A stretch of DNA of 64,000 nucleotides from Gorsachius magnificus (Eukaryota > Chordata > Aves > Pelecaniformes > Ardeidae): assembly GCA_034008185.1 (NCBI GenBank), contig CM067081.1, forward strand, positions 5,827,821-5,891,820, given 5' to 3'. Under the pieces are notes generated by a model. That model ran no database searches. It worked only from the letters and a program-made list of their open reading frames with translations, and had not been told where the DNA came from. Each line of letters opens with the position of its first letter. Positions within the stretch are counted from its first letter, which is position 1. Positions 12,352 through 23,930 of this stretch are shown piece by piece. The position numbers were made by a program, and so were the translations under genes.

Positions 12352-13343
12352 TGTATTGGGTTTGCATCGCAAGATTTTGGTAGTGGGTGGGCTACAGGGG
12401 TGGCTTCTGAGAGAAGCTGCTAGAAGTTTTACCTGTGTCCACCGTTGGCCAAGGCCAAGCCAATCAGCAACGGTGGAAGTGTCTCTGTGATAATACATTT
12501 AAGAAGGAAAAAAACCTGCTGTGGGACAGTAGCAAGGGAGAGAGAAGTGAGGATATGCGAGAGGAGCAGCCCTGCAGCCCCCCAGGCCAGTGCAGCAGGA
12601 GGGCAGGAGGGGCTCCAGGCACCAGAGCAGAGATTCCCCCCCAGCCCCTGGTGCAGCCCATGGTGGGGGGCCCCCCCGGGAGGCCCACGGGGGAGCAGAT
12701 CCCCACCTGCAGCCTGGGGAGGACCCCACACCGGAGCAGGGGGGTGCCCCAAGGAGGCTGTGACCCTGTGGGAAGCCCACGCTGGGGCCGGCAGGACCTG
12801 TGGCCCCGTGGGGCCCCGGGGACCCACACTGGAGCCGTCTGCTCCTGAGGGACTGCACCCCGTGGGAGGGATGGACCCAGGCTGGAGCAGTTTGTGGAGG
12901 ACTGTCCCTGGGAGGGACCCCAGGCTGGAGCAGGGGAGGAATGTGAGGAGTCCTCCCCTGGGGAGGAAGGAGAAGCAGAGACAGCATGGGATGAACTGAC
13001 CGAACCCCCATTCCCCGTTCCCCTGTACCACTCAGGGGGAGAAGGGAGAGAATTCAGGAGTAAAGTCAACGGCGGGAAGAAGGGAGGGGTGGGGGTGAAG
13101 GTGTTTTAAGATTCAGCAGTTTTTATCCTCTCCTACTCTGATTTTGATTGGTAATAACTTAAATTAATTTCATCAAGTTGAGACTGTTTTGCCCATGACT
13201 GTAACTGGCAAATGATCTCTCCCTGTCCTTATCTTGACCCACAAACCTTTTGATATGTTTTTCTCTCCTGTGTCCTGTTGAAGAGGGGAGTGATAGAATG
13301 GCTTTGGTGTCACCTGGCATCCAGCCAGGGTCAACCCATCACA
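12352..13343 (+). mobile_element. GC-rich solo LTR (992 bp) of an avian endogenous retrovirus
   Basis: Starts TGTATTGGG, ends CAACCCATCACA and has perfect GTTAT duplications. The 5' third carries GGCTACAGGGGTGGCTTCT and a TATA-like ATACATTTAAG near 12490. The middle (about 12560-13100) is strongly GC-rich with a roughly 50-bp minisatellite. The 3' end contains GAGGGGAGTGATAGA and CACCTGGCATCCAGC, which recur in the LTR at 55397. No gag, pol or env flanks it. Long overlapping open frames on both strands (about 137-201 aa) reflect high GC and few stop codons, not genes. Confidence 0.9.
12720..12935. repeat. Degenerate ~50-bp minisatellite inside the LTR
   Basis: The core GACCC(C)A--C-GGAGC occurs at 12722, 12821, 12874 and 12915, each followed by G-rich text. 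Spacings of 99, 53 and 41 bp suggest a ~50-bp unit with one lost or decayed repeat. It is likely length-variable between individuals. Confidence 0.6.
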
Positions 13344-13348
13344 GTTAT

Positions 13349-16300
13349 CAAAAGGTGAATAAATTTGATAACGACAGTCTAAAGCCAGTCCTGAAATGCA
13401 AATACATGAACAGGGAAACAAAGAGGTCTAAAGTCTTTCCATTTCATTTTAGATTATTTCAGAATTGTGCTCAATATATTAATTCTAGGACAAGAGTTTA
13501 AAGAGCTGCTCCTGTTAGTTATGATTTTGGATGTTTTCTGGTGTACCCCATGGCAAGTGATCTCTTCCTGTCTCCTTTGGGCTGAACTTGAATGTGGATT
13601 TCAGCACCACAATTTAGCACCAGACCAAAGACTTTCCCCCTTGCCCTGCAGCTCATCTCCCACTTAGTCCCAGAGCCCAGTCAGTGACTTGATTTAATCT
13701 GAGTGGAAGTATCAACCACTAGTAAGCAAGTAGCAACAATATTTGTTAAATTGACACAAAGCTGCAAGACACCTCCTCTTTATAGACTTGTAGCAGAGGG
13801 CCAGAGTGTCTCAGCTACTTCAGAGTACATGGGCCTGCCCTGGTACGGTCTGCCCTATGAATGAGGTTTTAACAACCAGAAGGGTTGAGTTAGTATTTAA
13901 GCCCTGAGTCCAGCACGGGTTAAATGTAAATGTGTGTATAAGCAGGTCTTGCCTAGGTTAAATATAAGCAACTGTCCTTCTTGTATGGATTAGAACATCT
14001 TCCAAACCACGCTAATTTACACCTGCCATGATATAGATTATCTGTCCAGCATAGGTTCACTCTTTTGGTGGAGAATAGTTTTTTGTTTAGAAATCCTTAG
14101 GTGAAACTCAGATCTCATTCCCAGCTTTAAAATAAATAATTTCTAAAATTTTCAGCATAGAAATGAGCATTCACATTTAGGCACCAGAATGGTGATCAAA
14201 GATGTTTCTGTTTAGGATGATCTCTGGCCTGAGATTTTTCACAAATTTTACCTCTGTTTCTCAAATGAGCTCAGATAATAATCAGTGGCTTATCAGAAAG
14301 CTTTAAGAAACAACAATCTGCCTACAAGGTCAAAAAACCTTCCAGCAGGATTTAATATATGTACACAATGCTGGTGTATTGAAGTGCTGCATTTTTTTTT
14401 TTTTTTACAGTGTTAACTGTTTGATGAGAATATCAATTAAACATGACCGTGTGGTTAAGATTTCCATCTCCAAATGCAGCTGGAGCAAGTAACCAGACTG
14501 CTAATCAAAGCAGTGTTATAATTTAGCACTGATGAGGAGAGCAGTAGCCGTCAGAAGGGAATGACAGAAAGGAGGCAGCTGCTTTCATATCATTTTAGTG
14601 TCCATTTCTTTAATGAGCCTGAGGAGATAATTCCCTGCTGACTATTCATTAATTAATGGAATTTATAAGAGGAGAAGAACTATCAGCATGCAAACAACTA
14701 GAGAACAGGTGATAGCAGTCTTCTGTTTGCAGGGAATTGGCATATTGAGGAAAGGAAGGTTGAATAAAGTGAATGACCTGAAAGGGATATTTAACAAAAT
14801 ACTAAGTCCTCAATTCTTCAGTGTGGCAGCAGCAGAGTGGCTGACAGCTTAACAGAGGTAAATTATTAAACTCAACTTCTGAAATATCTATGGTCAGGTC
14901 AGGAAGAAAGGAGGAAGCAATCCAGAGGATTCAGCAGACGGCTCTTTTCCATTCTGAGGGAATACCAACGTTTTACCCTGACTTGATTAAATTAACAAAC
15001 AGTTGGATAGATCCTCCTAGGAAACACTGTCTCCTTCCAGCTTGGTCTTTCAAAGTTATCCCAGTGGCTTGCCCTCTGCTTAGGAAGTCTGAGATGCCTT
15101 GAGCGAGTTTTGCAAGGAAAACCAAACTCCCAGCCATAAAGATCTTAGGGTGCAGAGAAGATTGTGCCAAAATCAACCTGCAGAGATTATTAATTATTAA
15201 GAGAAGATAATATCACAGTGCTGGGAGTCAGTCACCTTTCAGTCAGGCTGGAGACCCTTTGCATATGTATGGCATTGTAGGGTAGCTGAGATTGCACAGT
15301 CGATTGTAGTCTCATGGTATGAGTTCACAAAGGGAATCTTTGAGCCTCTTTACACAACTTGAATTCATCTACTATTAAACACCCTCAGGCCAGACTCCAA
15401 TTCATTCTCTTTGTTCTGATCAGAAAGTGTAAAGTAGCTGGATTTAGACACAGTGGTATGGAAGAAAACTAATGATAATGCTGATTCTGTCTGTTTTCTA
15501 CTGGAGACACTTTGTGTAGGATGTGTGAGGAACATGGTGGACCTCAGTTCTGCAAGTGCAAGCTCCTTAAAGACTTAATGTTAGCAGCATGTGTCAATGT
15601 AGCCGCAAATCTACTGTAAACAGGACAGGCTGAGCCAGCAAAGACTGGACATGTGAGGTCAACTCCAATAGTAAAAGCTCCAAACAGTATCCCATCATGT
15701 TTTGGGGATTTACATTAGAAAGACCATAGCGACAATCACACTCATACAATATGACACTCTTAGAAGTCTGTTACACAGAATCTTGCATCTCTTGCATATG
15801 CAGTAGCAAACACAAGGATTTAATTCTTGACACTCTATACCACACACAAACTGCTCCACATATGTTTGCAGGGTGGGTAGCTATAAAACATGTTTTTTCT
15901 ACTGAAGTTTCTAAATGTCAGGGATGTTACATATTTTTTTCTCAATGGCTCTTCTATAGGGTGAATGTTGCAGAAATAAACAAAAAATAAAAAGAGTTGA
16001 GCAATTTTATTCAAGGTCATAAGGAAAGACTTAATGCAAAACATATCTAGAATGCATCATAAAAGAAAACAAAGCATGGCAATTAATATGAGAAAATATG
16101 AAACACAGGAAGCACCCTTCCCTTTATTGTTTTATCAAATGTGTAATATCTTGGTGAGGGAGGGAAGGGCATTTCAATAACATCATGGAGACTTGGGCAA
16201 CTAGGGAGAAGGGATAGATAATAAGTAAATATAAGTCTTTGATTCTAACATAAGTACATATGAAGTTAGGTTTTAAATTTGCTTATTAAATATTCTTAAT

Positions 16301-19300
16301 TTTATTGCATTGCTCACATCTCCTGGCATTTTTGTCTAAAATCTGAAGCTCCGGGAGTCCTATGAAAACCTCATTATTTTATTATAACATAGGTTATAAT
16401 GAAAAAAACCCCACCAAAGCAAATCAAAGGAAAGCAAACCAAACCAAACCAAAAAGATGAAAGTAAAAATGTGTGTTTTAAAACATTGTCTTAATTTTTT
16501 AAACTAGTCTTGGCTTTCTGTTTGATTTCTTTTGCATTGTAAAGGGCAATCTGTTCAACCCCTCTTCCTGACTCTTTGGAATGACAGTACCAGCTTTCTG
16601 AGGGAAAGGATTGTAGTTATACAAACTCTTTCTGCCAGTGCGAAATTCATTTATTGGCTCCAGCCTGGTTCAAGACTTCAAAATAATTTCAGTACAAACA
16701 TGAAATAACAAAAAGTAATAAGAGTAATTAATGGATAAGCAAATTATAGTAGTCCCCTTCTCAGTACATTCATGCAAGTCTTTGTGGTAGAGTGGAAACC
16801 TCTCTTGTTTCACTGCAAAATATTTCATTGACTTCTAATAATATGCAGTTTTCTTGGCCCACCAATTTAATTGGTGGAAATTAACTATAAAACCCTCTGA
16901 GATTAAACCACATGCTGCCAATTACAAACAGGCATTCAGATTTGAAGTTTGGCTTCTGTATTTTGATGAGAAAGGTTAAATATTGGTGCAGGAGCCATGC
17001 AGCTGGTGCATGTAACAGACCTCCATAAACACCTCACCTGATTGTGACACATTAAAGCATAAAATTAAGAGCTTTATCCAGTCCTTTTGTCCGACAACAC
17101 TTTTTCCTCTGGCACAACTTGCCTCTCCCATGCAACAAAATCTCCAACATAATCCATAAACAATGAACTCTTAATTTATTTTATACTCAGCTGTACATCA
17201 AAGTAGATGACATAGTCCACATAGTCCACATCTAGTATTCTTACCTTAATAAAGCCAGCAGAACGTCTGAACAAATCCAGTGAAAATGCAGCCAACTTCC
17301 TAAGAAAAAGAGAAAAAGAAACCCAACTTTGTTTTTTTTATACAAATATATATGTAAAAGTAAAGACTATAATCAAAACTATGACTGTGACATATACGAA
17401 GATAGCCAGTCTGGTGAGAACTTTGTATGCCAGCAATACATGAAGATATACATCCTCGTCCCCTCCCCAGCCTTTGGTTAACCCCAACTGTAGAGGAATA
17501 TTTAAACAAATTTGCCACTAATATTAATTTTCTTCTCCCAGGTCTGATCAGCACATGAAACCCGCCTATATATTGCATAAGAAATTATAGAGGAAATTAA
17601 TAATGATTGAAATGCATTCTGACCTTATCTTTTATGATAAGAGGAATAGGAAACTAATTTAAAAACAAAAGCGGAACCTTCTTTCTGGATTTCTGGAAGA
17701 TTTTTTTAGTTCCACAGCTTTTTTCATCATTCCTGAGGTTATCATTATTTTCTTTTTATATTTAATGTAGGTCTAAGACTAATGAAACTAAAGATTTCAG
17801 ATTCTTACAGGCTAAAATAAGAATTACTATTAGTTTATATTAAAAATAATTAAGTCATCTTACTGTTCTTCATGCAAATTTAAGACAACCAGTAAAAAAT
17901 AAAGACATATAACTCCAACACTGATGAAAAGATCACCTTGTTGGCATTGCTACTCAGGTTTTAGTCATGATACAAAAGCAGGGGGAAACTGAATGGAGTT
18001 GAAGGAAAAAAATGTAAAGCTCATTAAGAAACACTTACTTCTTCATAAGATTCTTACTAAGTTTCTAAAACTCATTGCTACAAGATATCCCTGAAACAGA
18101 AGTGGCCATCAAAATAGATAGGAGAGAGGCCTCTTGTCTGACTTCACAGAAAAGTAAAAATTAGTGTGCTTTAAGTCCTGCCTCTGCTCTTGAACAAATA
18201 CTTCCAGTTCTGAATGGAGAACTTCTCACTCAAATACCTTGGTGTCTCTGTTTCCATGATGAAATGACTAAAAGAGGCATTATAAGGACAGGTTTGGGGG
18301 GTTGTTTTCAATGACTCGTACATGTGTCACTAATTGTTTTGGGATGGATGAAAAAGCCTAAAAGTGAGAAGCTGAATGATCACTGATTTACCTTCAGTTT
18401 CCTTACGCCTATACGTCCTAAGAGACTGAGAGCATGAGCCCATAAACACAACCTGTATTTCAATGTGATTGTACTTCCCACCCCAGTTATTACAGAACAA
18501 GTACCTAAGTGACAGCACTGGTTTTAAGACCCTTTTAGGGTATATTTTTCCTGGTAACTCAACTAATAGCCAAATATAAAATTCAATATAGATCTTCTGA
18601 AGTTTGCTGCCCACAGAGATAGGTCTCTTGGTTTCAGATCCAAGTTCCTGCTTCCCCTTTTGCACCTCATTTTGCTTTAATTAACTGCATAATTTAGAAG
18701 TACCTTTACAGCACCTTCTTGCAGAGTTGAAGACCCCGGTCAAAAGATTTCTGTGCTGACATCCCATACCTACCTACACAGGCTTGTAATGCCTGCTTCC
18801 CATTTACAGGTTGTTTGCAAATGTATTAAGGCATTGACTTCTGCCATGGAAAACCAGTACATAAAGGGAACATGAGCAAAAAGGATGTTAGAGCTACAGC
18901 TGGAACCCATAAAATATCTTGAGGAAGGAAGTTGTGGGAAAATACAGGCATCAGGTTTTCTGAAAGCTGCAGATTGATGTGACCTTCACCAGGAAAGTTT
19001 CTCCAGTTTTATTAACAGCAGGATGAGACAAGACTGGAAGTGGGGTATTTGAAACAGATATGGATGGGAATGAAGCTCTAAATTCACTCCTCTAGGGAGT
19101 AAAGATGGGGTCAACCATGTTTTCTGTATTTTGTCTAAGGCTGGTTGCATTTTTTGTTTTGTTTTTCAGTTTCTGTATTTTTCCATCTTCAGATTCTGAA
19201 GAAAGATAGGAGGTTGTCAAACAAACAAGCAAACAATACACTTTTTCTATCATTCCTTTTTAAAATTCCTGTTATTAGAATTGTAAATCCTGGAGGTCCA

Positions 19301-21224
19301 TTCACTCAGAAGGAGGGATCAGCAGGTGTTTTACATATGAAATCTGCAAAGCTTTTGTTTGATTTCCAACAGGAAAAAAAAAAAAAAAAAAGGTAATTTC
19401 GTGTAGATCATAGAGTTAACCAGTAAGAGATGAAAAATAGTCCAATCAACCCTCCAACACTGCAATTCTGTATTCTGTGACTGAATAATCAGATCCTTCA
19501 AACTCTGAGCTAGAGTTTACTCTGCAATTTACACTGGAGTGTAAACTCCAGGTCCCTGTCTACCCCCATTTCCTTAAGTTTAGTGTTAGCGTGGCTATAA
19601 CTTTATAATGACAATGTCAAAATAGATTCTGAAGTCACATGACACATGTGAATATAATATATTAATCAAATTTGGGAGGCAGCAAGCACACATATTCCTC
19701 ACTCGCATGGCCCTGTGCAATATTTCCCTCAGATGCTGGGGCCTTTCCGCTTATCCCAGTCTTCCTGTTGATTGTAAGAAACAGGCCAGCCCTATTTAGA
19801 AAACTTGATATCTATAATTTCCACTTCCTGACATGTGTCCATATGTGTTTATATGTGTTTTAACCAAGACATGTTTATATGCAGTAGGCTTGATAGTCCT
19901 GGTATTTGCTATGGCTTTACACTCTTGTGCATTTATTGATTTCAGTTGCATTTACTCCCTGTTCACCTTGACATTACTGGGAAGAGAGTCATGCTCACAG
20001 TTTTTATGATGATTTGGGATCTTTTCAAATATATGTGAAGCAAAACACTGCTGTGAGCAATTTGGCATAATTTATGCCAGATATTATTTACTTTATTTTC
20101 CATCTATTACAAATGCACATGACTTATTGGAATGTTGGTTCTTGTAGAGAAAAAACCCCTCATAAATTCCACTGAGTAACAAACTATTTTAAGTGGCTGT
20201 ATATTTGAGTAGCTCATAAATATGCCTGATTTAAGCACTGGATTTACTATATTTTTAATTTTCCAACAGATTGGCCATAGTTTTAAAGGTTTCATCTGAA
20301 CCCATCTGGTCTTTTTAAAGGGCACAATGTACTTAACTGTTCAAAAGGCACTTGATTCCATGAATGCACTTTGCTAGTAATGGGATAGTCATTTTCCAGG
20401 CCAGTAAAAAGCTATTACTCACTGGAGCACAAACAGATTGTGAGAGGTAACGCTCATGCTGATGGCTGGCAGCCTGACAAAAGGAAAAGGGAAATCTGGC
20501 CCTTTCCTGAATTAAGTTGCATTGACTCTGTTCCAAACATTTGACTCAAGTCCTTTCTTCTCATGATACTTATGACAATAATAGGGTAACAGATTTATGT
20601 CATGAAGGCACTGACCTTTGTCAGAGGGAACATTTTGACAGGAAAAGATGTGATATGCTGCTACGCTCTATAATTTTGTCAATGACTGACAGTGTGGCTG
20701 TATGTCGACATGGCAAAACTTATGCTTGTGTTTTTACATTGTCATCCTTGGATTAACTCCTGGTTTTTTAGTGCCTTTGATCACATAAACCTTTTCTAAT
20801 GAAATTGCTAAATGGAGCCAAATCATGCTGCCGGGAAACCTTGATTCACCCCACACCCATAGAAGTAACTTGTGCTCTAGGGAAAGATGGGTTTGGGGTA
20901 AAGTGACAGGTAAACCTAGTGAAGGCTGATGCTTCTTCTCTTCTTTCCCTCCAGTGTGACGGTACTCACAGCTTAAGAAAGTCCAGTTTTGTTGCTGAAT
21001 GTTGTATGTTGATGATGAACATTTGATTCTGCTCATTTTTTCCATTGAAAAGCTAGATTTGATAGAAATTGAGCAGATTTTAACTTTAAAAAAAGAGGTG
21101 TTACTGCATGGAATTTGAATATTTAGGATAAAATCATTACATGAATTAAGTTATTTTTCTTTGCCTTCAGGATTGGTGGGTAGAGACACTTCATCACCAC
21201 AGTAGGCCAAGAATCCCATCTGTA
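13349..21224. other. Unique AT-rich DNA
   Basis: No gene or clear mobile element. Simple sequence includes a T run at about 14392-14406, an A-rich CAAA-type tract at 16400-16458 and an A run at 19374-19391. Inverted repeats lie at 16859-16877 and 19513-19548. The block at about 14400-14680 is rich in TAAT and CAGCTG motifs and is a weak candidate for conserved regulatory DNA. Confidence 0.55.
16859..16877. repeat. Perfect 19-nt inverted repeat with opposed CCAAT motifs
   Basis: CCACCAATT and AATTGGTGG flank a single T. Each arm holds a CCAAT-like ACCAAT, in opposite orientations. The sequence shows symmetry only; a role as a protein-binding site is inference. Confidence 0.6.
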
Positions 21225-21331
21225 AGATACTTAGGGACATGGTTTAGTTGTGGGATGGCAGTGCTAGGTTAACAGTTGGACTTGATGATCTTAAAAGCAT
21301 TTTCCAACCTAAACCATTCCATGATTCTATG
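21225..21331 (+). mobile_element. CR1 LINE 3' scrap, older subfamily
   Basis: TTAGGGACATGGTTTAG, GTTGGACTTGATGATCTTAAA, TTTTCCAACCTAAAC and a terminal ATGATTCTATGG are diagnostic of a CR1 3' end. Only about 107 bp remain. It belongs to a different tail subfamily from the copies at 10895 and 47668 and lacks their obvious CCTGC hairpin. Confidence 0.85.
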
Positions 21332-23773
21332 GTAAAGCTATATATCCAGGTAGTTAGACAAGGTGAAAAGGAAAGAGAAACAGAAAAAGCCATTTGTCCA
21401 AAGATAGGGTGCAAATGTTCAGTATCTTTTTTTTGGAATTAGAAATAATAACTTCCAATTTAAAGTTCAGTAGTCAAACTGACCTCTGTATACTGCCTGC
21501 TTTTCCTATCTGAGTAATGACCTCTTATGGGGTGGGACTGCCAAATAGCAATGTGGTATCGCATGCTTTTTCTTTTTTTTTCTTTTTTTTTTGTTTTTAG
21601 TGTAGCATGAAGAATATCTTCAGTGCTGTGCGGTGCAAACAAAATTGACAGCCTCTGCCCTAGAGGATCTTATCTTGCAAACTCTTACACATGAGTAATT
21701 TCATTCACTTGGAGTTTATTTCTGTTCCCAGTGAAATAACTGGTGAAATTCCTAGTAACACCAGCAGAGCAGGATCAAGACCAAGAATATTAACATTGAC
21801 TTATGTGAGAGCTCTCAGAGAACAAATCAAACCGTAATACAATCAAAACAATGAAAACTTGTTTTCTGTCTTTCACCTTTCATGATTTAGGTATAAAATT
21901 GCCTAGATGTAGCATCACTTTTCATTCAACTCTCTGAGTGACGTATAATGAGGTTTCATTGTTCACTGTGACACTTTGACAAATGTTGTGTTACTATTGC
22001 TCTTAAGAGTGACTATATAAAACAACCCCACTCCGGAAGCATAGTGCAAGTATAGTGAGAATCCAAATGAATTATGCATGAAATATGAGGAAGGAAGCAA
22101 ATGTTAACTAATTTCAAAATGGGTCAAAATCATGACAATTTAGTTGGTGACAAGAGAAGTCATTATTCTAAAATATTAACCAACAGTGTCCCTTCTCCTA
22201 GATTGATTTGCAGAGCAGAAAAGGTCATTTTCCAGGCAGATGGGGAATTTCCCAAGCAGAGGGGAATTCAGCTTCTACATGCCAGATATAATGAGAACCA
22301 ATAAATTAGGCAAAGCTCCTGTTTACCTTAGCTGAAATATTGATGGCCAAGCCCACGAGAATGCTAATGTCTACATTCATCATTTTTTTTTAAGTCTTGA
22401 AATTTAGAGCACAGTAGCACATGTTGTGATAGATCTATATATCATAGATACAGTAACATTAGAAGAGGTACCAACCACAGAATACAAATAGAATGCAACT
22501 GAACAATTTCAGTTTCTTCCACATGAATTTCACTTTTATCAGCTAAAACGAACTGGGGTGTAAAGCAGTACTAAGAATAAACTGTATGGCTTGAAGTACT
22601 GATAGCAGATTAGAAGATCTTTTCACTTTTATGTTACCAGTGACTATAAACTGGTATGCAAGCTATGTGACATGATCTGATGGTCTTCATCCAGTTCCCA
22701 GATTGTGACACCACATGGCTCCTTCATATGTCAGTGTAATCCAGGCACAAGGATTGCAACAAACCTTTCAAGGTACCATATGACTGGAAAAAATTTTAAG
22801 AGAACAAAAGGCTTGAAGTACTGATAGCTGATTACAATTTATGAAGAATGTATATTGAAGGAGAGAATAATTAAAGGCATGAAAAGAAGTGGAAAATAGG
22901 TTAAAATACAAAACTTATTTACCACTAGAACATTACATGACAATAGCCTAGTAATTTAGAGAAATGAAATGGTCTATAAGAAACTGTAGGCCCATCTGAA
23001 GAGCATGTCAACACATGCAGGGGAAGTCAGACAGGAAGTTTTTCTAAAAGTTTGTGCACAGCTGCACAACTATTGGCAGGACAGCTTGTAAAACCAGAGT
23101 GTCGTGTTGGAGTGTGGTGGTGGATGGATACAAGGATGGTTGCACATGTGGAACACATATGGATGGACAGCATATGCATGGATAACATATATGGAGTTCT
23201 GCACAGGAACAGGCCATAAGGCCTGTTGAGACCTTATGGGTCAGGATCAGAGGGGGGTTGCAAGAAAAAAGGAAGTTGTGTCAGGCACCTAATAGGGACT
23301 GCCTGATCAAAAAGACAATGAATGAAGCCTTTTTGAAATCTCCTGATCACTAGTCTTGGTTCTCATGGAAGGCTTTAACCATGTTTGCTAGGAGGGTCAC
23401 ACAGCAGGGCACAAGCAATTCCAGACACTTCCAGATTGTTTTGACACAGCTGCTGGTGGGTTGAATGGAGTAGCTTTTACTGCACAATACTGCATGTAGC
23501 GTGGGAAATAAATGGGATCTGGATCTGCTACTCAAGAACTTAATACCGATTCAGGGATATAATGTAATGAATGTAATACTATTCAGGGATGTGATAACTG
23601 GCTGCAGTGAGCTTGAGATCATAGCATTTAAAATCCTGACACAGGTGAAGAAGGTGAGTAGCAAAATGAAGACATTCAGGAATTCAGGAGATCAAACTAC
23701 ATTTTTTCAGAGAACTGTTAGGCAGGATCCCATGGGAAACTGACCCAAAGGGCAAAGACACCCAGGAACCCTG
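21332..23773. other. Unique DNA with small direct and inverted repeats
   Basis: No gene recognised. A T-rich run lies at about 21568-21599. A 25-bp direct repeat with one mismatch occurs at 22588-22612 and 22810-22834. Two overlapping inverted repeats lie at 23208-23239. The AAG-GTGAGT at 23651-23659 resembles a splice donor but no convincing acceptor precedes it. Confidence 0.55.
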
Positions 23774-23930
23774 GCTGATCTCATGAGGTTCAGCAGGCCA
23801 AGTGCAAGTTCCTGCACGTGAGTTGGGGCAAGCCCCAGTATCAATACAGGCTGTGGGATGAAGGGATTGAGAGCAACCCTAGGTAATCTCAGAGAGCTTT
23901 TCCAACCTTAATTACTCTGTGATTCTTTGA
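23774..23930 (+). mobile_element. CR1 LINE with internal deletion
   Basis: RT-region sequence (CTCATGAGGTTCAGCAGGCC, CCCAGTATCAATACAGGCTG, GGATTGAGAGCAACCCT) jumps at about 23880 straight to a 3'-end motif (TTTTCCAACCTTAATTACTC, TGTGATTCT). About 700 bp present in related copies are missing. Confidence 0.85.

Noticed and set aside
12429..13069. Overlapping 137-201 aa open frames on both strands
   Set aside because: They lie wholly inside the GC-rich LTR and its minisatellite, overlap in several frames, have repetitive Pro/Gly/Ser-rich composition and match no domain.
23641..23660. AAG-GTGAGT splice donor
   Set aside because: Good donor consensus, but no convincing branch, pyrimidine tract and acceptor upstream; single donor words are frequent by chance.
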